DNA of 33,393 nt from assembly GCA_018399555.1 (NCBI GenBank), contig JAGYOL010000013.1, positions 1 to 33,393 on the forward strand, read 5' to 3'. Both the position numbers and the translations under genes were made by a program. Under the pieces are notes generated by a model. The model worked only from the letters and a program-made list of their open reading frames with translations. It had not been told where the DNA came from and made no database searches. Below, one piece after another: positions 19,276 to 27,864 of this stretch (position 1 is its first letter; every line of letters starts with the position of its first letter). This DNA comes from Kiritimatiellia bacterium. Lineage in GTDB: Bacteria; Verrucomicrobiota; Kiritimatiellia; RFP12; UBA1067.

Positions 19276-21798
19276 ATGAGTGATGACCACAATTCCGGCA
19301 CTGAGTCAAGAGCCAGTCGCCCGATCTACTACGGTGGACAGACCCCGGCGGCTGAGGCCGCTTCTTCACCACATTCTTCGGCTCTCTACTACGGCGGCAG
19401 AAGCCCGGCTGCTTACGCCACCACAGCCAGATCACCGGCACTATATTACGGCGGTGCTGCGCCGGCGGCGGGATACCCTGGCTATGGCTATGGTGCTGGC
19501 GGCTACTACTACGGCGGTGCCGGCAGCGGTATCAGCGATGATGATGATTCACTGACCGGCGCAATTACCATCGGACGTATGATCCGTGTCTGCTCACAAC
19601 GCTGGATAACGATTTTTGTCTTCGTGATAATAGGGCTGGTTGCATCGTTCGCTGTCTTTAAAATTTCCCCGGTTGTGTATGAAGCACGCGCCGTCTTTGA
19701 AATGAGCTTGCGTCGTCCCTCGGTGCTTGGTCTGCGTGAGGCGGTAATCGACACCTCCCAGGGAACAATGAGTGAAGTTTTCAATACGCGTCTGGCCCGT
19801 CTGCGATCACGCGCCGTGATCGACCAGATTGTGACCCAGTACCGTAGCGATTACCCCAGTTCAACAGTCTCCGACGAGGAGCTGATCAGTACGCTGGTCA
19901 ACTCAAAAATGGAGTTGCAGCGCCGCTCGATGTTGATCACCATCACTGTGCAGTCCACCGATAAAAAACTGGCGGCCGATCTCGCCAATGCCTACGCCAA
20001 GGCCGCTGAAACCTTCACCGCCGAACAGAACCGCAATCAGTCTGAAATGGCCGTCGCCTGGCTGCACACAACCACCGAGCAGCAGAAACGTGCACTTGAA
20101 CGCGCCGATAAGGAGATGCTGGAGTACCGCGTCGCCCACCAGCTCGATACAATGGAGAATGAAAGCGAAATCGCCAAACAGTCGCTTGCAACCATCAATA
20201 CCGAAATAATGTCACTGGAAAGTGAGCTCACCAAAGCCCGCGAACTGCAGAAAACTCTGGAGGCAATCCAGAATGAGCCTGAAAAATTCGGCAGCCTGCC
20301 TGAGTCTATCCCGCGGACAGCCGAAATCGGAACAGCGTATGCCAAGCTGCTGAGTGCCCTGGCTGAAAAAAACTCTATGATGGCCCGCTATACCGCCAAC
20401 CACCCCGAAGTGAAGGTTAAAGAGAAAGAGGTTGAAATATTCCGCCAGCAGTTTGCCGATGTCGTCTATCGTGCCCTTGAAACCTGTAAGGCCAATGTCG
20501 ATCTGCTGCAGCGCCAGTTGGGCCAGTTGACCCCTGAACAGGAACGACTGATGAAGAAGATTTCAGAGCTTGAACTTAAAACCGTAACAGCACAGATGAA
20601 ACTTGATCAGTTGGCACGAGAACGCGAGGTCGCCGATATTAACTATAAAGCATTGCTGCAGCGTACCAATGAAGCCCAGCTCGATGCCGATCAGAACACC
20701 GCCCTGATTAAACAGGTGGAACAGGCCTTTGAACCAAACCGGCCGGTCAAACCCAATCCGATGATTATCTTTCCCGCCGGACCAGTGCTCGGCTTGATTT
20801 TCGGGGTCCTCTTTGTTCTGGTACTTGACCATCTGGAAGACAAAATCGTAGGGGTCTCCGATATCGAACAGCGCCTGCGTCTCAAAACACTGGCCGTTAT
20901 TCCGCATGTGCGCCGAAAGAAAAGAGAGCAGCTCGCGCTTGCAGTCAAAAACGAAAAATTCTCACAGTTTGCCGAGGCCATCGCCGGCTTGCGTAATCTG
21001 CTGGATTCACCCCGCTACGCTGAAATCAGCAAGGTCTGCCTGTGTATGAGCACCCAGCCAGGCGAGGGTAAAACCATCACCTCCTGCTCACTGGCAATAT
21101 CCTGCGCCCAGAGCGGACAGAAAACACTGCTGGTGGACTGCGATATGCGTCGGCCGCGTCTGGCCCGTATCTTCGAGAAAAAATCAGCGGAGTATAAAAG
21201 CCTGCCCCACCGCATACGCGAAGGAGGCGTCAGCAGCTTCGCCGATCTGTCGGTTGCCTCCGGCATCGAGAATCTGGATCTGGTGCTCTCAAAAGCCTCA
21301 TCGGAGATCAATCCCGCCAACCTGATGGGTAGCGGCTCCATCAACGAGTTCTTCGCCTGGGCGCGACAGAATTATGATCGCGTCTTTATCGACTCGCCGC
21401 CGTACGGTATCGTCGGCGATGTTATGGTGCTGGCCTCTCTCTCCGATGCGGTCATGATACTGTGCTGCCCGGACCGCACCCGCTTCCGCCCGATTAAACA
21501 TGCCGCCAGAACCCTGACCGAATCCGGCGCCCGCGTGATCGGTGTCATCGTCAACGATGTCGATTTCGGACGACGTAACCAGTTCAGCCAGTACGACTAT
21601 CACTACCGCTATGCCTACCGCTATACCTCCCGCTACGGCGCATACGGGCAGGGAAAAAAATTAAACATCGACGGAGTCGGCAAGAATAAAAAACAATCAC
21701 CCGAAACTGCTATGCTGGATGACGATGATCTCACCCCGTCGGCTGCGACTATGCCAAGGGATGTCGTTGACCATTCGATGATGGATGACGACGATTGA
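19276..21798 (+). CDS. Polysaccharide co-polymerase / bacterial tyrosine (BY) kinase, Wzc-like, with N-terminal YYGG-repeat extension
   Basis: Wzz-type N-domain with coiled coil; Walker A STQPGEGKTITS, Walker A' LLVDCDMRRPRL, Walker B VFIDSPP; C-terminal Tyr cluster YDYHYRYAYRYTSRYGAY; GAGGAG RBS. Confidence 0.93.
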   Translation: MSDDHNSGTESRASRPIYYGGQTPAAEAASSPHSSALYYGGRSPAAYATTARSPALYYGGAAPAAGYPGYGYGAGGYYYGGAGSGISDDDDSLTGAITIGRMIRVCSQRWITIFVFVIIGLVASFAVFKISPVVYEARAVFEMSLRRPSVLGLREAVIDTSQGTMSEVFNTRLARLRSRAVIDQIVTQYRSDYPSSTVSDEELISTLVNSKMELQRRSMLITITVQSTDKKLAADLANAYAKAAETFTAEQNRNQSEMAVAWLHTTTEQQKRALERADKEMLEYRVAHQLDTMENESEIAKQSLATINTEIMSLESELTKARELQKTLEAIQNEPEKFGSLPESIPRTAEIGTAYAKLLSALAEKNSMMARYTANHPEVKVKEKEVEIFRQQFADVVYRALETCKANVDLLQRQLGQLTPEQERLMKKISELELKTVTAQMKLDQLAREREVADINYKALLQRTNEAQLDADQNTALIKQVEQAFEPNRPVKPNPMIIFPAGPVLGLIFGVLFVLVLDHLEDKIVGVSDIEQRLRLKTLAVIPHVRRKKREQLALAVKNEKFSQFAEAIAGLRNLLDSPRYAEISKVCLCMSTQPGEGKTITSCSLAISCAQSGQKTLLVDCDMRRPRLARIFEKKSAEYKSLPHRIREGGVSSFADLSVASGIENLDLVLSKASSEINPANLMGSGSINEFFAWARQNYDRVFIDSPPYGIVGDVMVLASLSDAVMILCCPDRTRFRPIKHAARTLTESGARVIGVIVNDVDFGRRNQFSQYDYHYRYAYRYTSRYGAYGQGKKLNIDGVGKNKKQSPETAMLDDDDLTPSAATMPRDVVDHSMMDDDD
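19324..19530 (+). repeat. Coding repeat: YYGGxxPAA units in BY-kinase N-terminus
   Basis: IYYGGQTPAA / LYYGGRSPAA / LYYGGAAPAA / YYYGGAGSG; DNA copies share tactacggcgg. Confidence 0.85.
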
Positions 21799-21933
21799 AG
21801 CCTGCGCTGTGCACAGCACGCCTGCGTCATATGTGTATCACGGTGTGACATTGTGTCTGCCGCGATCAAGTGTTTATCGCTCAAAGTGGCCATTGTGGCA
21901 CTTGTTCTGTCAGATTATTCTGTTTTTCAGGGA

Positions 21934-21949
21934 TGGCACGCCTTTTGCT
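21934..21949 (+). promoter_or_regulatory. Sigma-54 (-24/-12) promoter
   Basis: TGGCACGCCTTTTGCT matches TGGCACG-N4-TTGCW with GG/GC 12 nt apart; 44 nt upstream of ATG 21994. Confidence 0.8.
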
Positions 21950-21993
21950 GAATATATTATACAAAGTTAACGTATTACAAAAGGAGATTGAAA

Positions 21994-22221
21994 ATGAAAA
22001 ACTTGATGATGTATATGGCGGTTGTTGCAGCAATGTTCATGGCACCTGCGGCGGTTGAAGCCCAGCAGTGCGGAGCACCTTGTAAGAAGGCTGCCAAAGA
22101 GAGTTGTACTGTACGTAAGAACTGTCCGGAAAGGGATAGCTGCAAAAAAGAGTGCAAAACTGAGTGTAATCAGAAAAAAGCGGCTGAGCGGAAAGCATGC
22201 TGCCCTAAAAACAAGGCTTAA
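21994..22221 (+). CDS. Small exported Cys/Lys-rich protein, 75 aa
   Basis: MKNLMMYMAVVAAMFMAPAAVEA|QQCGAPCKKAAKESCTVRKNCPERDSCKKECKTECNQKKAAERKACCPKNKA; AAGGAG RBS at 21981; followed by a terminator. Confidence 0.85.
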   Translation: MKNLMMYMAVVAAMFMAPAAVEAQQCGAPCKKAAKESCTVRKNCPERDSCKKECKTECNQKKAAERKACCPKNKA

Positions 22222-22243
22222 AAACAACTGTTGAATAAAGTCA

Positions 22244-22283
22244 GAAAAGCCGGTCCCCGATGTGGCCGGTTTTTTTGTTTTTA
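22244..22283 (+). terminator. Rho-independent terminator of the Cys-rich gene
   Basis: AAAAGCCGGTCcccgatgtGGCCGGTTTTTTTGTTTTT hairpin plus T-tract. Confidence 0.8.
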
Positions 22284-22321
22284 GCCCTGAAAACTGCAGT
22301 TGCCATTTTGCCGTTAACAGG

Positions 22322-23689
22322 TTAAAACGCCAGTGCGCTCAGAATGGAGTATGACCACTGCATGACCTGCTTGAATTGATCAATCCCAAAAGATTCGTTC
22401 GGGCAGTGAATGCGATCTTCTTCGCGACCAAATCCCACTAGCAGCGGTGCCGCGCCGGAGTATTGCCGCAGGGTAGCGATAATGGGTATGGATGCGCCTT
22501 CCCACCTGAAAACCGCCCCACGGCTGTCCATGTCGCGCAAAACCCTCTCGGCAATCTGAAATATCGGCGTGTTCACAGCCAGTCGGAAACCGGGTGCTCC
22601 CTTCACAATTTCGGAAAATGAAATTTCAAGCCCGGGCGGACAGTTGCTTACAAGATGTTTCTTCAGCGCGGTCAGCGTCCGCTCAATCTGCTGACCAGGT
22701 ACCAGCCGCATACTCAGCTTGGCTGTGGCTTCGCTGGGAATAATGGTTTTAGGTCCCGTTCCCGTGTGCCCTGAAAAAATTCCGTTCACCTCGATCGTCG
22801 GATAAAAGCCAGCCCGCTCCACAGGCGGCAGAGCACGTTCACCCCCCAGCGGCGGACAGCCGGTCTCAGCTTGATAAGCATCCGCACTAAGCTGATCACG
22901 GTTGGCCAGAGAGCGCTCTTCTTCCGTCGGCTCTATCATGCCGTCACAGAACTCAGCTACGGCAATAGAACCGTCTTGATTGTGCAGCGTCGCCAGTAAT
23001 CGCGCCAGCCCCTGTGCAGGATTCGGTGCCACGCCGCCATGAACACCGGAGTGCAGATCATAGTCAGGACCCTTCAATGTTACGGTCATATTCTGTATGC
23101 CGCGCAGCGCGGCTATGATGGCGGGTTGCCCGTTGCCGGCACAGCAGGTGTCACTTACCAGCAGAACATCGGATCTGATCTGATCGCCCAGATGCGGAAC
23201 CATCTCAAGGAGTCCGGCGCTGCCGGACTCCTCCTGCCCTTCAATGATAAGTCTGATCGTAGGGATGCTTTCACCCTCTTCAATCAAAGCCCGAAGACCC
23301 TGAATAAACGCGAAGCTCTGCCCTTTGTTGTCCTGCGCACCCCTGGCGTAAACTCTGCCGTCACGCAGACAAGGTTCAAACGGGGGACTCTCCCATTTTT
23401 CCGCCGGATCAGCAGGCTGCACATCGTAGTGACCGTAAAACAATACGGTGGTGTCGCATTCGGATGAGACGCGTTCCGCAAAAAGTACCGGCACCGGCAG
23501 ACCCTGATGCGGTATCCGGATTTCAACCTCAAACCCCATGGCTTTGAGATACTTTTTAAGCCAGGCTGCCGTGCGGGCACAATCACTCAGACGCAGAGGA
23601 TCGGCACCAAGTGATGGCAGCTTGAGCAGTTTGAACCATTCAGATAAGATGTGTTCACGGTTCTTTTCAAAATAGTTGTCGATATCCAT
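22322..23689 (-). CDS. M20-family metallopeptidase (dipeptidase/ArgE-DapE-like)
   Basis: VLFYGHYDVQPADPAEKWESPPFEPCLRDGRVYARGAQDNKGQ, IEGQEESGSAGL, SGVHGG; AGGAGAG RBS favours ATG at 23689 over 23710. Confidence 0.95.
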   Translation of the reverse strand: MDIDNYFEKNREHILSEWFKLLKLPSLGADPLRLSDCARTAAWLKKYLKAMGFEVEIRIPHQGLPVPVLFAERVSSECDTTVLFYGHYDVQPADPAEKWESPPFEPCLRDGRVYARGAQDNKGQSFAFIQGLRALIEEGESIPTIRLIIEGQEESGSAGLLEMVPHLGDQIRSDVLLVSDTCCAGNGQPAIIAALRGIQNMTVTLKGPDYDLHSGVHGGVAPNPAQGLARLLATLHNQDGSIAVAEFCDGMIEPTEEERSLANRDQLSADAYQAETGCPPLGGERALPPVERAGFYPTIEVNGIFSGHTGTGPKTIIPSEATAKLSMRLVPGQQIERTLTALKKHLVSNCPPGLEISFSEIVKGAPGFRLAVNTPIFQIAERVLRDMDSRGAVFRWEGASIPIIATLRQYSGAAPLLVGFGREEDRIHCPNESFGIDQFKQVMQWSYSILSALAF

Positions 23690-23754
23690 CACGCTCTCTC
23701 CTGAAATCAAAAATCCCGCTTGAAAATTACAGAGATTGAATTAGCCGCACAGAC

Positions 23755-23788
23755 AAAAAAAACCGCAAACTCAATCGAGCTTACGGTT
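23755..23788 (-). terminator. Rho-independent terminator downstream of tRNA-Cys
   Basis: Minus strand AACCGTAAGCTC-GATT-GAGTTTGCGGTT-TTTTTT: 12-bp stem (two G:U) and T-tract. Confidence 0.88.
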
Positions 23789-23794
23789 GTAAAA

Positions 23795-23868
23795 TGGAGG
23801 TGCGAAGCGGAATTGAACCGCTGTAGGAGGTTTTGCAGACCTCAGCCTAGCCACTCGGCCATCGCACC
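23795..23868 (-). tRNA. tRNA-Cys (anticodon GCA), CCA encoded
   Basis: Minus strand GGTGCGATGGCCGAGTGGCTAGGCTGAGGTCTGCAAAACCTCCTACAGCGGTTCAATTCCGCTTCGCACCTCCA; acceptor GGTGCGA/TCGCACC, anticodon loop CTGCAAA, T-arm AGCGG-TTCAATT-CCGCT, U73. Confidence 0.96.
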
Positions 23869-23875
23869 CGTTCAA

Positions 23876-23971
23876 TTATTTGCTGATAGCAGCGCGGATA
23901 CGCTCTTTAACGCGTTTCTTGTAAGCTTCACGACGCTGACGTTTGGTTTTTTTTCTGTGTTGTTGTCCCAT
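23876..23971 (-). CDS. 31-aa highly basic peptide, possibly ribosome/RNA-associated (not in ORF track)
   Basis: MGQQHRKKTKRQRREAYKKRVKERIRAAISK*; 14 of 31 residues K/R; strong promoter upstream and tRNA-Cys 8 nt downstream. Confidence 0.7.
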   Translation of the reverse strand: MGQQHRKKTKRQRREAYKKRVKERIRAAISK

Positions 23972-23981
23972 AAGAACTCAG

Positions 23982-24011
23982 AATATAACAAATCCACCCG
24001 CAGAGTGTCAA
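23982..24011 (-). promoter_or_regulatory. Sigma-70 promoter for the basic peptide / tRNA-Cys unit
   Basis: Minus strand TTGACA - 18 nt - TATATT. Confidence 0.75.
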
Positions 24012-24050
24012 CAAGCCGGATAAAATAATTTCCGTTCGCAAAATGGCCAC

Positions 24051-24087
24051 TTAACCTTCTTGTCTTTTCCGGCAGAAGTTGAGATGA
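24051..24087 (+). repeat. 37-nt repeated promoter-like element, copy A
   Basis: TTAACCTTCTTGTCTTTTCCGGCAGAAGTTGAGATGAT; 4 mismatches to copy B at 28712. Confidence 0.75.
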
Positions 24088-24165
24088 TGATAACTGCCTG
24101 AGTTGTAGGTACTGCCTAAAAGTGCCGAAACATAAGACAGCAGTTGATATCGGTGGCGACCCAGT

Positions 24166-27100
24166 ATGAAAAATAAAGCTCACAGTGTTGTCCGGTGCTC
24201 CCGGAAAGTGGCGCAGATTGCGCGAAATTGCGGATCTCTTGTGCTTTTGACCGGCTGGCTGTTTCAGAGCGGTGTTTATGCTGCTGAAAAACCTGAACTG
24301 ACGGTCAGTGCCGGTTGCGAGGTCAACTATCCCCCTTTCTGCATTGTGCACTCGGATGGAAGAGCTGACGGATTTGCGGTTGAGCTGCTGCGTGCGGCAC
24401 TGGATAAAATGGATTGCCGGGTCACATTCCGGACGGGAGTATGGAGTTCGGTCCGGAGCTGGCTTGAGCTTGGTGAGGTGCAGGTGCTGCCGCTCGTGGG
24501 CCGAACACCGGAGCGTGAGCCGCTCTTCGATTTCACCTTCCCGTATATGACCATGCACGGTGCGATCGTTGTTCGCAAGGATGTGCGGAACGTGCATCAA
24601 TTGTCCGATCTGAAAGGTTGTACTGTCGGTGTTATGCAGGACGACAACGCGGAGGAGTTTCTGCGGCGTGAGCAGCGGGATTTCGGGATACTGGCAACAC
24701 CTACCTATCTGGATACCTTTCGCGCACTTCAATCTGGACAGTGTGACGCTGCTGTGCTGCAACGGCTGGTGGCCGTGCGGCTGCTGGCCGAAAGCGGCCT
24801 GAACGATCTGCGTATCGTAGAACGACCCATCCGTGAGTTTGCTCAGGATTTCTGCTTCGCGGTTCAGAAAGGCGACAGCCAGATGCTGTCGCTGCTCAAC
24901 GAGGGACTGGCCCTTGTGATGGCCGACGGCACCCACCGCCATCTGCACGATAAATGGTTCGCTCACCTTCAACTGCCGCATGACCGACCGATCATTGTGG
25001 GAGGTGATCATAACTACCCGCCCTTTGAATTTCTTGACGAAACAGGACGTCCCGCCGGTTTTTCAGTCGAATTGACACAGGCGATTGCACGCGAGGCGGG
25101 ATTGGATGTCAGGATTCGCCTCGGACCCTGGCAGAGTGTCGTCAGCGGGTTGCACGAAGGCAGTATCGATGCACTCGAAGGTATCTTTTATACCCCCGAA
25201 CGTGACGCTCTGCTGGATTTTTCACCGAAATATATAGTGGTCGATTGTGTGAGCGTTGTGCGTAAAGATGCCGGTGATCCGCCCGTCAGTTTTGAGGAGC
25301 TGCGTGGACGCGAGCTGGTTGTGCAGGCCGAGGATGCCATGTTCAACAAAATCATGGAGCACGGTCTTGATCAGCGGGTCATAGTTGTCAAAACCCAGGA
25401 GGAGGTCGTGCGCACGATTGCCGAAGGTCGCGGCGACTGCGGCCTGGTTACGCGCTTGAGTACTCTCTATACAATTCGGAAACATGGCTATACCAATTTG
25501 AAAGTCGCAGAAAAAGCGCTCTACTCCGGGCAGTACTGCTATGCGGTTTTAAATGGGAACGATGCGCTCCTGACTAAATTCACCGAGGGACTGCAGGTTG
25601 TCAAGAACTCGGGGGAGTATCAGCGCCTCTATGAAAAGTGGATGGGTGTTCACGAACGTCATTTATCAATTGGCGAGGTCATCAGATATGTTGCCTCAGT
25701 CGCTCTGCCGCTGCTGCTGCTGGTGCTGCTTGCTCTGCTGTGGTCCTGGACTCTGCGACGGCGCGTCGCGGCCAGAACACACGAACTGAGCGTCGCCAAC
25801 CGGCAGATGCAAGAGAGTAACGAGAGCCTGTTGAAAACCCAGGAGACCCTGCGGCGTAGTGATGAACGCTTCAGCTTGGCCCAGGCACTCTCCGGTGTCG
25901 GCGCCTGGGAGTGGAATTTGAGCACCAATGAGGTTTACTGGTCCGATAAACTGATCGAGCTCTTCGGTTTAGCAGCACATAAGGATAAATTCGATGGCGC
26001 GTTCGATTCAGTGACCAAACACATCCACCCCGATGATATCCCCGTCTGGCGCAACAGCGTTCGGGAGTGTGTCGATAATGGCCGGGAGCACTGCATGGAA
26101 TACCGTGTTCTGCTGCCTGGCGGCAGGCTTCGCTGGATCGGGGTTTTCGGTAATGCGCAGCGTGATGCCGACGGCAAAGCGATCCGTCTGGTCGGAGTGG
26201 CAATGGATGTGACCGAACGTAAATTGGCCGAACAGGCCCTCAAGGAAGCATACGAAATTATTAACCGCAGTTTTTCCGTCGCGTTAACTTGGCGGAATGC
26301 CGAGGGCTGGCCGGTTGAGTTTGTCTCTGAAAATGTGCTGAAGCTGCTAGGTCATAAAGCGGAGGATTTCACACAAGGACGAATTTCCTACCTTGAATGT
26401 GTGCATCCGGATGATCTGCTGCGTGTTAAACGGGAGTTCTCCGCTGTACTTGTCGACAGAAACATCGAAGAATTTATTCATCAGCCCTATCGTGTGACCG
26501 CTAAAGACGGCACACTTAAAGTTGTACGCGACTGGACCTTTGTTGTCAGAAACAACGAGGGCCGGGTCACTCAGTTCAAAGGCATCGTCGAGGACATAAC
26601 CAGCCAGCGCAATCTTGAGAATCAGCTGGCTCAGTCACAGAAAATGGAGGCGGTAGGTCGTTTGGCTGGCGGTGTGGCACACGATTACAATAATATGCTC
26701 AATGTGATTATGGGCTACACTGAATTGGCCATGGAAAATGAGCAGCTGCGCGAACCGTTACGGGAATATCTGCAGGAGATAGCCGCCGCCGCCAACCGCT
26801 CCAAGGCAATCACAGAACAGTTGCTGGCTTTTGCCCGTAGAGAGACAATCGCTCCGCAACTGATGGATATGAACACCTCCGTGACTAAGATGCTCGCGAT
26901 TATCCGTAAACTCATCGGTGAAAATATCGAATTGGCCTGGTATCCCGGTGAAGGACCGCTGCCGGTCTTGCTAGATCCCTCGCAGCTTGATCAGATATTG
27001 GTGAATCTGTGCGTGAACTCGCGTGACGCCGTTGAGGATGTCGGCAGAATAACGATCGAAACAAGCAGCATTAAGATCGATGGCGATTACTGTGCCGCGC

Positions 27101-27774
27101 ATGCCGATTTCATGCCAGGTGATTTTGTTCAGCTGGTCGTCAGCGATGACGGTATCGGTATGGATAACGAAACACTGGAACATATCTTCGAACCCTTCTT
27201 TACCACTAAAAATGTTGGCGAGGGTACGGGGCTCGGCTTGCCGATGGTTTACGGAATTGTCAAACAGAACCATGGTTTTATCAATGTCTACAGCGAACCT
27301 GGTCGCGGTACAACATTCCGGATATATCTGCCCCGTCAGGTGGAAGAGATTCCTGAAGAGAATCAGAAGCCGCCGGATGAACCGTTTAAAAGCGGCAGAG
27401 GCATCACGGTGCTGGTGGTCGAAGATGAGGAGTCGATCTTAAAACTGACCGACCAGATTCTCTCACGCTGTGAATATAATGTTTTAACCGCCGATTCTCC
27501 CGCGAACGCTCTGGAAATCGCCCGCAGTTATCCCGGTGAAATTGTTTTGCTTATAACCGATGTTGTCATGCCTGAGATGAACGGCAGAGATTTGGCAGAC
27601 CAGCTGCGAAAACAATATCCCGATCTCAAGTGCCTTTTTATGTCGGGTTACACCGCCAATGTGATCGTCCAGCGAGGGGTGCTTAAAAAAGGTGTGCATT
27701 TCATCCAGAAACCATTCGCGGTTAAAGCATTTATCAAAAAGGTGAGTGAGGTTCTGAATAAACCTGGCGACTGA
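24166..27774 (+). CDS. BvgS-like hybrid sensor histidine kinase (two SBP_bac_3 domains, TM, PAS domains, HisKA, HATPase, REC)
   Basis: VNYPPFCIVHSDGRADGFAVELL and HNYPPFEFLDETGRPAGFSVELT; TM VALPLLLLVLLALLWSW; H-box GGVAHDYNNMLNVIMGY; G-box GEGTGLGLPMVYGIVKQNHG; REC TVLVVEDEES...LLITDVVMPEMNGRDL. Confidence 0.95.
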   Translation: MKNKAHSVVRCSRKVAQIARNCGSLVLLTGWLFQSGVYAAEKPELTVSAGCEVNYPPFCIVHSDGRADGFAVELLRAALDKMDCRVTFRTGVWSSVRSWLELGEVQVLPLVGRTPEREPLFDFTFPYMTMHGAIVVRKDVRNVHQLSDLKGCTVGVMQDDNAEEFLRREQRDFGILATPTYLDTFRALQSGQCDAAVLQRLVAVRLLAESGLNDLRIVERPIREFAQDFCFAVQKGDSQMLSLLNEGLALVMADGTHRHLHDKWFAHLQLPHDRPIIVGGDHNYPPFEFLDETGRPAGFSVELTQAIAREAGLDVRIRLGPWQSVVSGLHEGSIDALEGIFYTPERDALLDFSPKYIVVDCVSVVRKDAGDPPVSFEELRGRELVVQAEDAMFNKIMEHGLDQRVIVVKTQEEVVRTIAEGRGDCGLVTRLSTLYTIRKHGYTNLKVAEKALYSGQYCYAVLNGNDALLTKFTEGLQVVKNSGEYQRLYEKWMGVHERHLSIGEVIRYVASVALPLLLLVLLALLWSWTLRRRVAARTHELSVANRQMQESNESLLKTQETLRRSDERFSLAQALSGVGAWEWNLSTNEVYWSDKLIELFGLAAHKDKFDGAFDSVTKHIHPDDIPVWRNSVRECVDNGREHCMEYRVLLPGGRLRWIGVFGNAQRDADGKAIRLVGVAMDVTERKLAEQALKEAYEIINRSFSVALTWRNAEGWPVEFVSENVLKLLGHKAEDFTQGRISYLECVHPDDLLRVKREFSAVLVDRNIEEFIHQPYRVTAKDGTLKVVRDWTFVVRNNEGRVTQFKGIVEDITSQRNLENQLAQSQKMEAVGRLAGGVAHDYNNMLNVIMGYTELAMENEQLREPLREYLQEIAAAANRSKAITEQLLAFARRETIAPQLMDMNTSVTKMLAIIRKLIGENIELAWYPGEGPLPVLLDPSQLDQILVNLCVNSRDAVEDVGRITIETSSIKIDGDYCAAHADFMPGDFVQLVVSDDGIGMDNETLEHIFEPFFTTKNVGEGTGLGLPMVYGIVKQNHGFINVYSEPGRGTTFRIYLPRQVEEIPEENQKPPDEPFKSGRGITVLVVEDEESILKLTDQILSRCEYNVLTADSPANALEIARSYPGEIVLLITDVVMPEMNGRDLADQLRKQYPDLKCLFMSGYTANVIVQRGVLKKGVHFIQKPFAVKAFIKKVSEVLNKPGD

Positions 27775-27864
27775 GCCTGTTGGCACCCGGGAAACAGTAA
27801 TGAGCTAAACGCAAAAAAGAACAAAACACACAAAAACAAAGATGAACTGCGGCTGAGAGCAGCT

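Noticed and set aside
23872-25011. 379-aa minus-strand ORF in the track
   Set aside because: It runs antisense through the 5' part of the hybrid kinase and overlaps the 31-aa basic ORF. Low-complexity composition with no recognisable domain; judged spurious.
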